64,000 nucleotides of DNA, from the NCBI GenBank assembly GCA_025351345.1, contig JANXWB010000008.1, positions 62,001 through 126,000 of the forward strand, given 5' to 3'. The number at the start of each line of letters is the position of its first letter. Positions within the stretch are counted from its first letter, which is position 1. This document shows positions 1-9,056 of this stretch, piece after piece. Source of the DNA: Synechococcales cyanobacterium GL140_1_metabat_312 (lineage in GTDB: Bacteria; Cyanobacteriota; Cyanobacteriia; Leptolyngbyales; Leptolyngbyaceae). Made by a program: the position numbers and the translations under genes. A model generated the notes under the pieces. It did not search any database and was not told where the DNA came from. It worked only from the letters and a program-made list of their open reading frames with translations.

Positions 1-117
1 AGCAATTTTTCCATCTGCCACGGTGGTGACCTCATAGCCTTCTTCCGTGAGTGCAAGGGCAACGGTTTCCCGGATTAGTTCTTCATCTTCGATTAACAGG
101 ATTTGGCCTAAAGTCAT
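1..117 (-). CDS. Response regulator, N-terminal fragment (cut by window edge)
   Basis: The first 39 codons of a gene that continues beyond base 1. The translation starts MTLGQILLIEDEELIRET and shows the beta1 strand and acidic pocket (IEDEE) of a two-component receiver domain, followed by the first helix and the second strand (YEVTTVADG). The phosphoacceptor aspartate and any output domain lie outside the window, so the class of regulator cannot be told. The ATG start is preceded by a CGGAGTG Shine-Dalgarno-like sequence. Confidence 0.85.
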   Translation of the reverse strand, partial: MTLGQILLIEDEELIRETVALALTEEGYEVTTVADGKIA

Positions 118-197
118 GAATCACTCCGTACGTTAACGCGCCTCAAAAATATGGCTGACCTAAAAATCTGCCTTAAAATTCACTTTAAAAATTCACT

Positions 198-1163
198 TTA
201 AAAAATCCATAACCACACTGGAATCATAAAGAGCAAAACAATGGTGCTAAGGGCAATACTACTCGCGGGTAAGTCCCGATTCATATCGTACTCTTCTGCC
301 AGAATTAAACTCGCAAATGCACTAGGCATTCCCGCCATTAACACCAAGCCCAACCTTACATCGCCTGTCAATCCCAAAAGTGATGTTCCAACGCCCACGA
401 TCGCAGGCAACACAAGCATTTTCAGCCCCACAGGCAACACAGCATTCCGTAAACTTTTCCAACCATTAATCTGGGCCAACCGCAGCCCCATCAATAAAAA
501 TGATGTGGGTACAACAAACATTAGGGATGAGCTGGCACAAATTTCAATATTCACAGGAAAAACAGTTCCCCGACTCAGATAGCCAAATCCACAGGCCCAA
601 AGTGATGGCACGGTCAAAATATCGCGGGCCAGAATCCACCCTGAGGCGCGGCTTTCTCGTTCACCAAAATGGCTGGCAATCAATACGCCAATGAAATAGG
701 TGCCAATAATGTTTTGCGTCAAACTAAAGAATACAGCCCAGCTAAAGGCGGATGGCTCTAAAATCGTCGGCAGAATCCCTAAGCCAACAAATCCCGTATT
801 GCCTAACATTGCCGCAATAATGAACGGCCCATATTGGCTATGATCGTAGTTTGGCAACAGCAAAGGTAACGTCGCCTTTTTAGCCTCGTATTGATGTTTT
901 ACAAATTCAACGGACTGCAACGCAATCCACGCCATCAGTAATCCCACCCCCAAGGTGCCGACGGTAATGGCGGGAGCAAGGCCAATTTCTCCAGAGATTT
1001 TACAGTGGCGTGACAAGTCAAAGATCTGCCACGGTACCCCAAACCAATACAAAGCGCGTCCGAGCCAATAGGGCGTTTTCTCAGGCAACACCCTCAGCAA
1101 AAAAATTCCAAGGGTAACCCAGAGAATCAGGGGCGTGTAAGCATGTATCAACGTATCAACCAT
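198..1163 (-). CDS. AEC-family (auxin efflux carrier-like) permease
   Basis: A polytopic membrane protein of 321 residues with about ten hydrophobic segments. It has the layout of the AEC/Mem_trans family (PF03547): two halves of membrane segments around a short central cytoplasmic loop. The N-half segment MLGNTGFVGLGIL and the C-half segment GMPSAFASLILAEEYDMN are the crossover-helix regions typical of these secondary transporters. Family members export small organic anions; the substrate here is unknown. I place the start at the ATG at 1163, which follows GGAGAATC; a TTG five codons upstream would cover that ribosome-binding site. It is transcribed alone, between the response regulator and ftn2. 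Confidence 0.8.
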   Translation of the reverse strand: MVDTLIHAYTPLILWVTLGIFLLRVLPEKTPYWLGRALYWFGVPWQIFDLSRHCKISGEIGLAPAITVGTLGVGLLMAWIALQSVEFVKHQYEAKKATLPLLLPNYDHSQYGPFIIAAMLGNTGFVGLGILPTILEPSAFSWAVFFSLTQNIIGTYFIGVLIASHFGERESRASGWILARDILTVPSLWACGFGYLSRGTVFPVNIEICASSSLMFVVPTSFLLMGLRLAQINGWKSLRNAVLPVGLKMLVLPAIVGVGTSLLGLTGDVRLGLVLMAGMPSAFASLILAEEYDMNRDLPASSIALSTIVLLFMIPVWLWIF

Positions 1164-1246
1164 GATTCTCCGCAACAACGATCGTCATTTTCAAAGCCTA
1201 ATGTGGTAATTGGGGAAGATCATCTAGTCGGATAAGGACATTAATA

Positions 1247-3550
1247 TTAGGATTGAGCGGATTGCCAGGTCGAAATTTTCCACTGGTTGTTCTGACGCAA
1301 CAGGGTATATTGCAACGTCAGGTCATCTGTTTGCTGGTCTTTCATAGTATTGCCTTGATAATATTTGCGCAGTTCACGAATATTCGCTGTCACTAAGGCT
1401 TCGTTGGGATTCGTGGCACTCACCGCAACTTTTTTAATGTCAACTGCATGTTCATATTCCACATGTTCACCCTCGCGCTGGGCTTGGGATGATATGCGTT
1501 GCCACTCGGCAAGTTTCGGCTCCATCAGGGCTATTTCAAGCTGATTGCTCGCGTAGCCCGATCCCATAGCCGCTTTTTTTACGGTAAACCATAGCTCAAG
1601 GACTTGTTTTGCGGTTGCATTGGTTAAGTCACCTTGAATTGCTGTGGGTTGGCTGGAGATAGCCGTTGACAGGGGGCTAACGATCGGGGCGGGGATAGGT
1701 TGATTACGGTTAGCATATTCTTTGCTGAGTCGTCCGAGACCCAATCCGATCGCCATCACACCTAAGCAGCCCAGTGCCCAAGGGAACCAAAGTGGATACC
1801 TCCATCTTGTGGTGCGACGCGGCGAGACCCCTTTGATTCGGCGAGGGCGATCGTTCAATTGGGAAGAGCGAGGAGCTTTTACGTTTGGATCGCTGGCAGC
1901 AGGCGCAGCATTGTAAATAGCTCCAGCCCCACTAGCAACGATCGTCCCAGCTTCAATAGCACGAACCACAGGAGTAGTCTCCAGCTTTGATAATCCACTT
2001 TTTTTAGTATTTTTTGCGTTATCTGGATTCTTGCGGGCGGATTGCGATCGGTCTTTGCCTTTGGACTCGGGGACTGTTGTCTCTGAACTTGGGGCTGAGT
2101 CCTGGAACTGGAGGGATGCGTGGGCGCGCCCAGCACTGATTTGTTCTAGGGGTGGTGGGGTCGATCGGGACGCATAGCCTAGGCTTGAACCGATCGGGTA
2201 AATGGCGGACAGGGCACTCCAAACATCCTCATCACGATCGCCCACCCCGATCGCTGGACGCTGAGCAGGCTCCAGGATGTCAGCCGGGAGTTCTTCGAGA
2301 TACATCTGCACTTGGTCATCCGCAAAGTAGTCTTTTAATGCCGCATGGCGCTGGGACAAATCGCGAAAATGGGGAAACACCTCACTGCCAAGCCAGCGTT
2401 CAGCATAAAGACATAGCCCAGGCAACCAATCGGGAGATCCTTGGGAATGTTCACGGATGAAGGCGATCGGTTCATATTCTTGGCTGAGTTCTAAAAGGCG
2501 ATTGGCTTCCTCAGTTTGGCCGAGCAGTAATGCGCAGACCGATTGCTCCAAATGGACATCCTGACGGGCACTCAGCTTGGCCAGTAAATGCTTAGCGCGG
2601 CGAATCAGGGCGGGCTGATGATCAGCAAATCCACGGGCAATTAGGGCATAAATCGCAAGATAAGTGGCCACAGCCGAGGGACGACGGGCTTCTTCCTCAA
2701 ATAGGATCTGTTGCTCTTCCGCTGTCAAATATCCACGTAATTGCTGCACAAATCTCAAAAAGTCGTCAATGCTCAAGCCGGATTGGTCATCGCCAGCGCC
2801 ATCAATACCGTCGCGTTCTCGTAGCATGTCCTGAAGGAGTTTCAGTCCTTTTTTTCGATCGCTCGGATACTGTTGGTCCGGCAGCGCTAAAAGCTCTAGA
2901 ACCCGATAGGGCCGCAGTCGTAAGAGATCCGACTGAATCTCTCCCCGGATCCCCACAAACAGCCCTTCTCGGACCAACAACTCTTCGCCCGTTTCAAGCG
3001 CTTCAGCGGCGGTTTCATGCTGTCCCTGTTGCCAATGTTCACGACCTAAATCAAGGCAGGCCAAGGCTATAGTTAAAACCGTGTCAGTCAAGGCGATATT
3101 GGGATCACCAAATTGACCGTTTTTTAGGCTGCTCGACCCATTCCCCAAACGGCCACTGCTCAGGTAAGGTCGTCCAACTTTAAGGACTAACTCATATTCT
3201 CCCAGCTCTTGCAAAATCAACAATGCCCCGACTAAATGCTCGTCAGCAATGTCAATGTGAGGGGTTGGGTCTGGCGTCTCAGAACGACCGCTACAGGAAT
3301 CTAGGGGCGACAATTCTGTGTCATAGGCTGTTGTTGCTAAAAAACGCCGATCATAGTCAAAACGTCGATCCGGATCCGTCAGCACCGCATAGGCTTCATC
3401 CAACAACGCCCGTCTCGCCCCGATCGCATTTTCCGAATATTCCCGTCTGGGCATCTGGTGGGTCCGATCGCCGTGAGCTTGTTTCAGTTGCTCGTCAGGA
3501 GCCTGAATCGGTAAACCCAAAATTCGGTAGTAATCGAGCGGTATGCGCAC
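1247..3550 (-). CDS. ftn2: Cell division protein Ftn2/ZipN (ARC6 homologue)
   Basis: A 767-residue protein with the complete architecture of cyanobacterial Ftn2/ZipN, the homologue of plastid ARC6, which anchors FtsZ to the inner membrane at mid-cell. Residues 4-68 form a J-like domain (LDYYRILGL, then EAYAVLTDPDRRFDYDRRF) lacking the HPD motif of true DnaJ. A long helical cytoplasmic part follows (about 100-430), then a low-complexity linker, one membrane segment near residue 600 (WFPWALGCLGVMAIGLGLG), and a C-terminal IMS/DUF4101 domain (about 635-765) ending WKISTWQ. It starts with GTG at 3550, eight bases after GGGGAA. Family knowledge predicts binding to the C-terminal peptide of FtsZ. 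Confidence 0.95.
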   Translation of the reverse strand: MRIPLDYYRILGLPIQAPDEQLKQAHGDRTHQMPRREYSENAIGARRALLDEAYAVLTDPDRRFDYDRRFLATTAYDTELSPLDSCSGRSETPDPTPHIDIADEHLVGALLILQELGEYELVLKVGRPYLSSGRLGNGSSSLKNGQFGDPNIALTDTVLTIALACLDLGREHWQQGQHETAAEALETGEELLVREGLFVGIRGEIQSDLLRLRPYRVLELLALPDQQYPSDRKKGLKLLQDMLRERDGIDGAGDDQSGLSIDDFLRFVQQLRGYLTAEEQQILFEEEARRPSAVATYLAIYALIARGFADHQPALIRRAKHLLAKLSARQDVHLEQSVCALLLGQTEEANRLLELSQEYEPIAFIREHSQGSPDWLPGLCLYAERWLGSEVFPHFRDLSQRHAALKDYFADDQVQMYLEELPADILEPAQRPAIGVGDRDEDVWSALSAIYPIGSSLGYASRSTPPPLEQISAGRAHASLQFQDSAPSSETTVPESKGKDRSQSARKNPDNAKNTKKSGLSKLETTPVVRAIEAGTIVASGAGAIYNAAPAASDPNVKAPRSSQLNDRPRRIKGVSPRRTTRWRYPLWFPWALGCLGVMAIGLGLGRLSKEYANRNQPIPAPIVSPLSTAISSQPTAIQGDLTNATAKQVLELWFTVKKAAMGSGYASNQLEIALMEPKLAEWQRISSQAQREGEHVEYEHAVDIKKVAVSATNPNEALVTANIRELRKYYQGNTMKDQQTDDLTLQYTLLRQNNQWKISTWQSAQS

Positions 3551-3924
3551 AGTCTAGTTCCCCAGTAATTGCCTAACAATATTCAGAATGCTGGTTCCCA
3601 CATAGCCTTTATAATCAACTCTTTTGATCAATTATGGGAGTGAATATCCAAGACTGAGAGCTTTCAAAATTTAGAGATATCATACATGGTCCGAGCGGAC
3701 TCGGGCACTTGGTCTCTTTATCTCAGGGAACAATTAAAATTATATGCTGAAAATATATTTTCAGCGAGGGGGCGCAGACCGAAAGATGACGGGAGATGAG
3801 GTTTTACGATAGAGTTTTACGATATTGTGGTTAACGGCGTAGTGAATGATCTGGATTTACGGTCTAGGGGTTCAGTTTCGGACAGTTTAAGCATTGCAGT
3901 TTTCAGCGAGTTAGGACTTCACCC
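3551..3924. other. Divergent intergenic region between ftn2 and pdhA
   Basis: This 374-base spacer separates two divergent genes and must carry both promoters. No coding sequence is visible. It contains a 20-base perfect palindrome (3746-3765), a short GTCCG/CGGAC hairpin near 3691, and two close copies of GTTTTACGAT at about 3814-3834. Confidence 0.6.
3746..3765. promoter_or_regulatory. Perfect 20-base palindrome upstream of pdhA
   Basis: Bases 3746-3765 read GCTGAAAATATATTTTCAGC, identical on both strands. It lies 160 bases before pdhA and about 196 bases before ftn2. A dimeric regulator operator or a cruciform is possible. There is no T-run next to it, so a terminator is unlikely. Function is inferred only from symmetry. 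Confidence 0.4.
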
Positions 3925-4956
3925 ATGGCTTACGAACGCATATATCCGGCTCAGTCTGTGGAACCCGCTCAAATCACCCGAGACGAAGGGTTGATGCTGT
4001 ATGAGGATATGGTGCTGGGACGCACCTTTGAGGACAAATGCGCCGAGATGTACTATCGCGGCAAGATGTTTGGATTTGTTCATCTTTACAATGGCCAAGA
4101 GGCAGTTGCCACGGGCGTTATTCGGGCGATGCGCCAAAGTACAGACTACGTATGCAGCACCTACCGAGATCACGTTCATGCCTTGAGCTGTGGTGTTCCA
4201 GCCCGTGAAGTGATGGCTGAATTGTTTGGGAAGGCGACCGGATGTAGCAAAGGTCGCGGTGGTTCTATGCATTTGTTCTCGGCTGAACATGGCTTACTGG
4301 GCGGTTTTGCATTCATTGGCGAAGGGATTCCAGTGGCGCTGGGGGCGGCTTATCAAACGATGTATCGTCGTAAGGTCATGGGCGATACGTCGGCGGATCA
4401 GGTGACGGCTTGTTTCTTCGGCGATGGTACGTCGAATAATGGTCAGTTTTTTGAATGTTTGAATATGGCGGCGCTGTGGAAGCTCCCGATTATTTTTGTG
4501 GTGGAAAATAACCGTTGGGCGATCGGTATGGCCCACGAGCGATCGACCCCTGAGCCGGAAGTTTACAAGAAAGGCGCGGTTTTTGGTTTGCCTGCCTATG
4601 AAGTGGACGGGATGGATGTGTTGCAGGTGCGCCGGATTGCTCAAGAAGCTGTTGAACGTGCCCGTGCGGGCGAAGGTCCGACGTTGATTGAAGCGTTAAC
4701 TTATCGCTTCCGGGGACATTCCTTGGCAGATCCCGATGAGTTGCGATCGCGTGAAGAAAAAGATCAATGGTTCCCTCGTGATCCGATTAAGCAGCTAATG
4801 ACCCATCTGACGGAAAATGGCGTAGCGACGGCGGAAGAACTGAAAAGCATCGACAAAAAGATTCAGCTTCATGTTGAAGATTCGGTTGAGTTTGCGCTAT
4901 CGAGTCCTGAACCAGATCCAAAAGATCTTTACAAGTACGTATTCGCTGAAGACTAA
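3925..4956 (+). CDS. pdhA: Pyruvate dehydrogenase E1 component, alpha subunit
   Basis: A 343-residue protein matching the full length of PdhA. With PdhB it forms the thiamine-diphosphate-dependent E1 enzyme that decarboxylates pyruvate and acetylates the lipoyl group of E2, feeding acetyl-CoA to the TCA branch and fatty-acid synthesis. The thiamine-diphosphate motif is clear: GDGTSNNG at 166-173 through ENN at 194-196. [12 protein letters not shown] is the conserved loop that in relatives carries the phosphorylated serine. The N-terminal [19 protein letters not shown] and the [12 protein letters not shown] motif are typical of the cyanobacterial and plastid type. As is common in cyanobacteria, pdhB is not adjacent; a 35-residue membrane peptide follows 12 bases downstream. 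Confidence 0.97.
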   Translation: MAYERIYPAQSVEPAQITRDEGLMLYEDMVLGRTFEDKCAEMYYRGKMFGFVHLYNGQEAVATGVIRAMRQSTDYVCSTYRDHVHALSCGVPAREVMAELFGKATGCSKGRGGSMHLFSAEHGLLGGFAFIGEGIPVALGAAYQTMYRRKVMGDTSADQVTACFFGDGTSNNGQFFECLNMAALWKLPIIFVVENNRWAIGMAHERSTPEPEVYKKGAVFGLPAYEVDGMDVLQVRRIAQEAVERARAGEGPTLIEALTYRFRGHSLADPDELRSREEKDQWFPRDPIKQLMTHLTENGVATAEELKSIDKKIQLHVEDSVEFALSSPEPDPKDLYKYVFAED

Positions 4957-4968
4957 GAGCTAGTTCTT

Positions 4969-5076
4969 ATGTATGAGATGATTCCTGAAAGTTGGCAAGA
5001 CTGGCTAGCGTTGATTTCTGGCGGAGTCGTGGTTGTTATTATTGCATGGCGAATTTCTAAGACTCCGCCGATGTAG
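4969..5076 (+). CDS. Small 35-residue single-pass membrane peptide
   Basis: A short reading frame 12 bases downstream of pdhA. It encodes MYEMIPESWQDWLALISG, then a strongly hydrophobic stretch (VVVVIIAW) and a basic tail RISKTPPM. This is one membrane helix with a positive-inside C-terminus, similar in size to photosystem or cytochrome b6f low-molecular-weight subunits, but it matches none that I know (PsbM, PsbN, PetM, PetN, PsaI, PsaM). The position suggests cotranscription with pdhA. No strong Shine-Dalgarno is seen. The coding call rests on composition and position only. Confidence 0.5.
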   Translation: MYEMIPESWQDWLALISGGVVVVIIAWRISKTPPM

Positions 5077-5142
5077 AAATTGAAAAGAATGGTGGATTGA
5101 GCAGACAATCATTGTTTAATTCACTATTTCTAGCTACTGATT

Positions 5143-5466
5143 CTAAATTTTAGTCCGATCGCGTTTGATCTTTTCGCGCCATGCTTCAACAAGTTTAGTT
5201 TTGCGTTTTTGTTCCCAGACGAATAGACCGCCCATAAGCGCGATAACTCCGGATTGTACGGCAAAGTTTGGAATAGCTGTGTCGAGATTTCGGCCCGCTA
5301 AAATCTGGGCTAAGAATACTATGCCGCCAATCACGCCCGAGGCACCACAACCTGCGTAAACAAAAAGCCTCAGATTTCGGTACGGAGCCATGGTCTCGGC
5401 GCGGAGTAGAGCATATTTATCGGGATCGGTTTCAAGCAGGGTGTTGCGTTTTGTGGGATGGGGCAT
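5143..5466 (-). CDS. DUF3493 membrane protein
   Basis: A 107-residue protein with two membrane helices (about 33-53 and 66-83) and basic ends. The N-terminal region DPDKYALLRAETMAPYRNLRLFVY and the following GASGVIGGIVFLAQ match the DUF3493 family (PF11998). In algae and plants this domain sits at the C-terminus of LPA1/REP27, a photosystem II assembly or repair factor. The cyanobacterial stand-alone form is presumed to lie in the thylakoid membrane, but its role is not established. It converges with pdhA and the small peptide gene. Confidence 0.8.
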   Translation of the reverse strand: MPHPTKRNTLLETDPDKYALLRAETMAPYRNLRLFVYAGCGASGVIGGIVFLAQILAGRNLDTAIPNFAVQSGVIALMGGLFVWEQKRKTKLVEAWREKIKRDRTKI

Positions 5467-5554
5467 GGAGAATGATGAATAGGGATGGGGGAATTAATCT
5501 GAGATCTAGTATGGTTTATTTTACGGGTCTCTGGTATTATTTAGATTGGTTTTT

Positions 5555-5626
5555 GCCGATGTAGCTCAGTGGTAGAGCACCTAACTCGTAATTAGGGGGT
5601 CGTGAGTTCAACTCTCATCATCGGCT
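5555..5626 (+). tRNA. tRNA-Thr (anticodon CGT)
   Basis: A complete cloverleaf. The 7-bp acceptor stem pairs 5555-5561 with 5619-5625 without mismatch. D-arm: GCTC/GAGC at 5564-5578. Anticodon stem: CCTAA (5580-5584) with TTAGG (5592-5596), loop CTCGTAA with anticodon CGT at 5587-5589, decoding ACG. T-arm: 5602-5618 with loop TTCAACT. The discriminator is T at 5626 and no CCA is encoded. Confidence 0.96.
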
Positions 5627-6133
5627 TTGTGGAATGACGCGATGTGATTATTAGATCAGTTGATGGATGACTGCTGGGCTGGTGTGGCGTTTTCTTTGAC
5701 TTGGTAAAGCTGGGCGCGATGCCGTTTGCCTCGGCAATCCTGAAGGTCATTCCAAGATTTTGAATTGGAGAAATCATACTCTAGTCCAATTTTAGTTCTA
5801 TCAAATTGGGTATGTACAAATCTATTTTATTTTGCGTCTCATGTTAATCAGGTGAGTATTCTGGCATATGGCTATGACTCACTACACTCGAATCCGGAAT
5901 AATCTTACTAAAATATGAAATCTTATCCATGTTATCGGGAGATGGAATTACAAAAGATACTGAATTACTGAATACAACATTGATATGGTCAACAATATTG
6001 ATTAGTAAGGAATGGGAGACGATCGATTTAAACTATGAATTTAATGCCCCATAAAAAACGATCGCCCAAATCCCATTCGAGAAATTGAGCATAATGACCA
6101 TTTCATTTCCAACTCTAACGGTCTTAAAATTCG
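5627..6133. other. 507-base intergenic region downstream of tRNA-Thr
   Basis: No convincing gene. The sequence is AT-rich. One 9-base inverted pair is present (TGGAATGAC at 5630-5638 and GTCATTCCA at 5746-5754). I looked for a copy of the tRNA 3' end, which would mark an integrated element, and saw none. Confidence 0.5.
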
Positions 6134-6502
6134 CTAAGACATCCGTCTAGAGAGTAATTGTTCTTCCAATGCTGCGATTCTGTTGTAAGCCGCAGTAAGC
6201 TGAGCCGTGAGCCGCTGAATTTGTAACTCAGGAGACAGAACACGATCGCTTCTCGTTGCGAACATTTCTGCGCCATCGGTATCAATTAGGATATCCTGAT
6301 GATCATTAAAACCCTCCAAGACATGATGATGGGAGTAAGAACTGTCGTACCCCGTCAAATTCGTACCATCATAGCCCTTGGAACTCGGTCGCTCATTAGA
6401 GTTAGAACGATAGTTCGTTCTAGTGACAAGATTTGTCAGGTCTTCTAATCCGCGAGTGAGAGAATCCAATTTCCGGGCTAGTCCAGAAATTTCAGTTTGC
6501 AT
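6134..6502 (-). CDS. Hypothetical coiled-coil protein
   Basis: A 122-residue protein with no family I recognise. Residues 1-30 (MQTEISGLARKLDSLTRGLEDL) and the last 35 residues (LQIQRLTAQLTAAYNRIAALEEQLL) have heptad-like leucine spacing of coiled coils. Between them lies a polar, probably disordered linker rich in Ser, Asn, Gly and His. I choose the ATG at 6502; a GTG three codons upstream is also in frame. It is monocistronic. Confidence 0.6.
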   Translation of the reverse strand: MQTEISGLARKLDSLTRGLEDLTNLVTRTNYRSNSNERPSSKGYDGTNLTGYDSSYSHHHVLEGFNDHQDILIDTDGAEMFATRSDRVLSPELQIQRLTAQLTAAYNRIAALEEQLLSRRMS

Positions 6503-6782
6503 AGTTTCCACTTAAAGTCGCTCCATTTGAATTTTGAATTGAGCGCGGTTATTTATAATACTATTGACAAATCACAGAGAACCCTGATTACACACTAAAT
6601 CATTTAATCTTTGAAGCAAGAGACTGTAATTAAGGCTACCTTTATAAGAAAGGACTACGACCATTAGACTACCGTTCCAGCATTATCTAGTCTATATTTC
6701 TATAGCCTTGTAGGATTTGGCCTAGAACGTAGACAATAGAACTCATTAGAGCTAATTATTCGCTATCGAACTTTACTAACGC

Positions 6783-7976
6783 ATGGACCGTCGAACTTTT
6801 CTCAAAGCCATCACCCTTCCCGCGCTTGCTCTATCCACCACAGGCTGTCAGGCCCAAGGCAACATATTACGTTTGATGGCGCTGCGAGGAAGCCTACCGC
6901 TTCAATTGCCAAAACAGTTTAGACAAGACGGCGGGGCCATGATCGATCTGAGGCAAGCGCGACAGCTTCAGGACATCTTTCAACAGCTCCAACAATGGAA
7001 ACGACAATCCATAGGCGAAATCAAGGCTCCACAAGGCATCGTGCCATTCCCCGCACCCTTGATTGGAACGCCCGCCGAAGCCACAGTTGCGGATCTGGCT
7101 ACCCTAGGGGACTTCTGGCTCACCTTAGCGATTCGGCAACAGCTTCTTCAGCCCATGGACATGGAGAAAATTCCAGCTTGGCAAACTCTCGATCCAAAAT
7201 TAAAAACGTTGTTAACTCGCGACAATAGCGGAGAACTCGCCCTTAATAGCAACGGTGGACGGATATGGGCCATACCTTATCGTCTCAACAGTACCGTACT
7301 GCTTTACCGTAAAGATATTTTTGCCGATCGGAAATTGCCGATTCCAACGGATTGGGCTGACCTATGGCGATCGGATCTAAAAGGTCGAATTTCGCTATTA
7401 GACGAACCCCGTGAAGTGATCGGGCTGACCCTGAAAAAATTAGGGAAATCCTATAACACCGAGAACTTAGTCACAATCCCCGATCTCGCCACAACCCTAG
7501 CTCAGCTTCACCACAACGCAAAATTCTACTCCTCTACCCACTACCTTGAGCCGCTAACCTTAGATCAAACCTGGTTGGCGGTGGCTAGCTCGACAGATGC
7601 TCTACGGGTCATGCGGCAAAATCCAAAAATGGCTGCCGTGTTTCCCAAAAGTGGCTCAGCCTTAAACGCAGATCTTTGGGTGCAGCCCGCTCAACCTGAG
7701 AAAACGGATCTATCCGAAACTAAACTAGCCACGATCGCCGCTTGGTGTGATTACGCATTAAATCCCGATCGGGCAGCGCAATTCTCATTACTCACCCAAG
7801 GCATTTCCCCAAGTCTCGACCCGAATCCAACCAATGGAACTCCCGCAGATCTCAGAACTAACCCCATCTTGATGCCGGGAGCAGAAGCATTGAACAAAAG
7901 CGAATTTTTAAGGCCCCAAACCGAAGAAACCATTCAGCAATGGCGATCGGTCTGGGAAACAATGCGCAACGATTAG
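6783..7976 (+). CDS. Tat-exported lipoprotein, PotD/PotF-like extracellular solute-binding protein
   Basis: A 397-residue substrate-binding protein. The N-terminus MDRRTFLKAITLPALALSTTGC has a twin-arginine motif (RRTFLK) and a lipobox ending at Cys22, so it should be exported folded and anchored to a membrane. The body has the periplasmic-binding fold typical of polyamine (PotD) binding proteins: GRIWAIPYRLNSTVLLYRKDIF followed by PTDWADLWRSDLKGRISLLDEPREVIGL. Cyanobacterial members of this family usually stand alone, as here, with no permease or ATPase genes alongside. The ligand is unknown; polyamine is a family-based guess. Confidence 0.82.
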   Translation: MDRRTFLKAITLPALALSTTGCQAQGNILRLMALRGSLPLQLPKQFRQDGGAMIDLRQARQLQDIFQQLQQWKRQSIGEIKAPQGIVPFPAPLIGTPAEATVADLATLGDFWLTLAIRQQLLQPMDMEKIPAWQTLDPKLKTLLTRDNSGELALNSNGGRIWAIPYRLNSTVLLYRKDIFADRKLPIPTDWADLWRSDLKGRISLLDEPREVIGLTLKKLGKSYNTENLVTIPDLATTLAQLHHNAKFYSSTHYLEPLTLDQTWLAVASSTDALRVMRQNPKMAAVFPKSGSALNADLWVQPAQPEKTDLSETKLATIAAWCDYALNPDRAAQFSLLTQGISPSLDPNPTNGTPADLRTNPILMPGAEALNKSEFLRPQTEETIQQWRSVWETMRND

Positions 7977-8014
7977 CCACTGTTAGTTAGGATAATCAAG
8001 ATTAGCTAACAAAA

Positions 8015-8446
8015 TTAACCTTCAATCAGCCAAGCCTTAACGCGCTCCAGGCTTTTCCAACCCGGTTTGCGAGTGAGTCCATCTTGAATATTTGACATCA
8101 CTTCATCACGCAACTCTTCAGATACCATGATGATTTGCTGGGTGATTTCGACATGGGTTCGCACGCCTTTTTTACCAGCTTCTAGCATGGCCAAGGACAA
8201 ATTAACCCGAGCTTGGGGATCCTGGGGGTTGAGTTTCACCGCTTTTTGAGCCGAGGTCAAGGCGAGATCGGTTTGCCCAGCTAGTAAGTAGAGCCAAGAC
8301 AGACAGGTCCAAGAGGCGCTGACGGTGCGAGAACGATCGCAAACTTCTTTAAAAACTGGAATCAACGTTTCAATCGCTTCGCCAGCTTGGTAACGTTCTA
8401 GGCCAGCATCAAACAATTCTTCAACGGGTTGCGTAGTCGTAGTCAT
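8015..8446 (-). CDS. TPR-repeat protein
   Basis: A 143-residue helical protein. Residues from about 30 to 95 contain tetratricopeptide units (SWTCLSWLYLLAGQTDLALTSAQKAVKLNPQDPQARVNLSLAMLEAG). TPR domains mediate protein contacts; no partner can be named. The start is the ATG at 8446 (MTTTTQPVEEL), as the upstream TTG lacks a better ribosome-binding site. It lies 71 bases downstream of the ferredoxin gene on the same strand, so cotranscription is possible. Confidence 0.75.
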   Translation of the reverse strand: MTTTTQPVEELFDAGLERYQAGEAIETLIPVFKEVCDRSRTVSASWTCLSWLYLLAGQTDLALTSAQKAVKLNPQDPQARVNLSLAMLEAGKKGVRTHVEITQQIIMVSEELRDEVMSNIQDGLTRKPGWKSLERVKAWLIEG

Positions 8447-8517
8447 GGAATAACATCTCTCATGCGAGTCTTTCAAGTGTAAGAATCTTACCAGCCCGAG
8501 AGAATCGCGTGAACGTC

Positions 8518-9003
8518 TTAGCTTTCGCTAGAGTTGGTAAAGTAGCCATTAAAGTTTAGATTTTCGCTGTCAGAAATGCTCTTGAGGGTCGATCGGGTAA
8601 TCAGTTTTCCGGCTTCCACCAACACTTTCCCCGTAATCGGATGGAGCAAATCTTGTTCTGCCCGTCGTCCAATCAAATCTTCAATATCTTTTAGGGAATT
8701 GATGTACATCCCCGGCGGCAGTTCTACCACCACCCCATTGTCCAACACACGAGCTTGGCAAGCCAGACGAGAGTTTTGCTGACAAGAGGTAATCACTTCT
8801 AAGGTGCGTTGCTCCCGACGGTTCATGGCAGAAAGGTGGTCCATGCCATCTTTGACGTAGATGTGACAGGTTGCACACATGCCCCGTCCGCCGCATTCTC
8901 GTAGAACATCAAGATCTTTGTTAAGCAGAACAGACAACAAATTTCCATTGGTCTCAACGGAAGTATCTTGCGCGATCGGCTCCAAGCGAACAGTTTTTGC
9001 CAT
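8518..9003 (-). CDS. 2Fe-2S ferredoxin with C-terminal extension
   Basis: A 161-residue protein with an N-terminal ferredoxin fold (residues 1-95). The cluster ligands fit the Cys-x5-Cys-x2-Cys...Cys pattern: C37, C43, C46 and C82 in CGGRGMCATC and LACQARV. The spacing resembles the adrenodoxin-like or bacterial-type group rather than plant-type PetF (Cys-x4-Cys-x2-Cys). The last 55 residues form an extra conserved-looking tail (DLLHPITGKVLVEAGKLITRSTLKSI). It probably carries electrons in the cytosol; the partner is unknown. Good start: ATG with CAGGAG upstream. Confidence 0.88.
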   Translation of the reverse strand: MAKTVRLEPIAQDTSVETNGNLLSVLLNKDLDVLRECGGRGMCATCHIYVKDGMDHLSAMNRREQRTLEVITSCQQNSRLACQARVLDNGVVVELPPGMYINSLKDIEDLIGRRAEQDLLHPITGKVLVEAGKLITRSTLKSISDSENLNFNGYFTNSSES

Positions 9004-9056
9004 AAATAAACTCCTGGGGAATTGAGTGATCTAACTAAGTCATCTAACTAGGTGAT

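Noticed and set aside
5592-5777. Minus-strand open frame overlapping tRNA-Thr
   Set aside because: It runs through the antisense of the tRNA and has no protein-like composition.
5627-6133. tRNA-Thr downstream region considered as an integrated-element attachment site
   Set aside because: No second copy of the tRNA 3' end, no integrase and no element genes follow.
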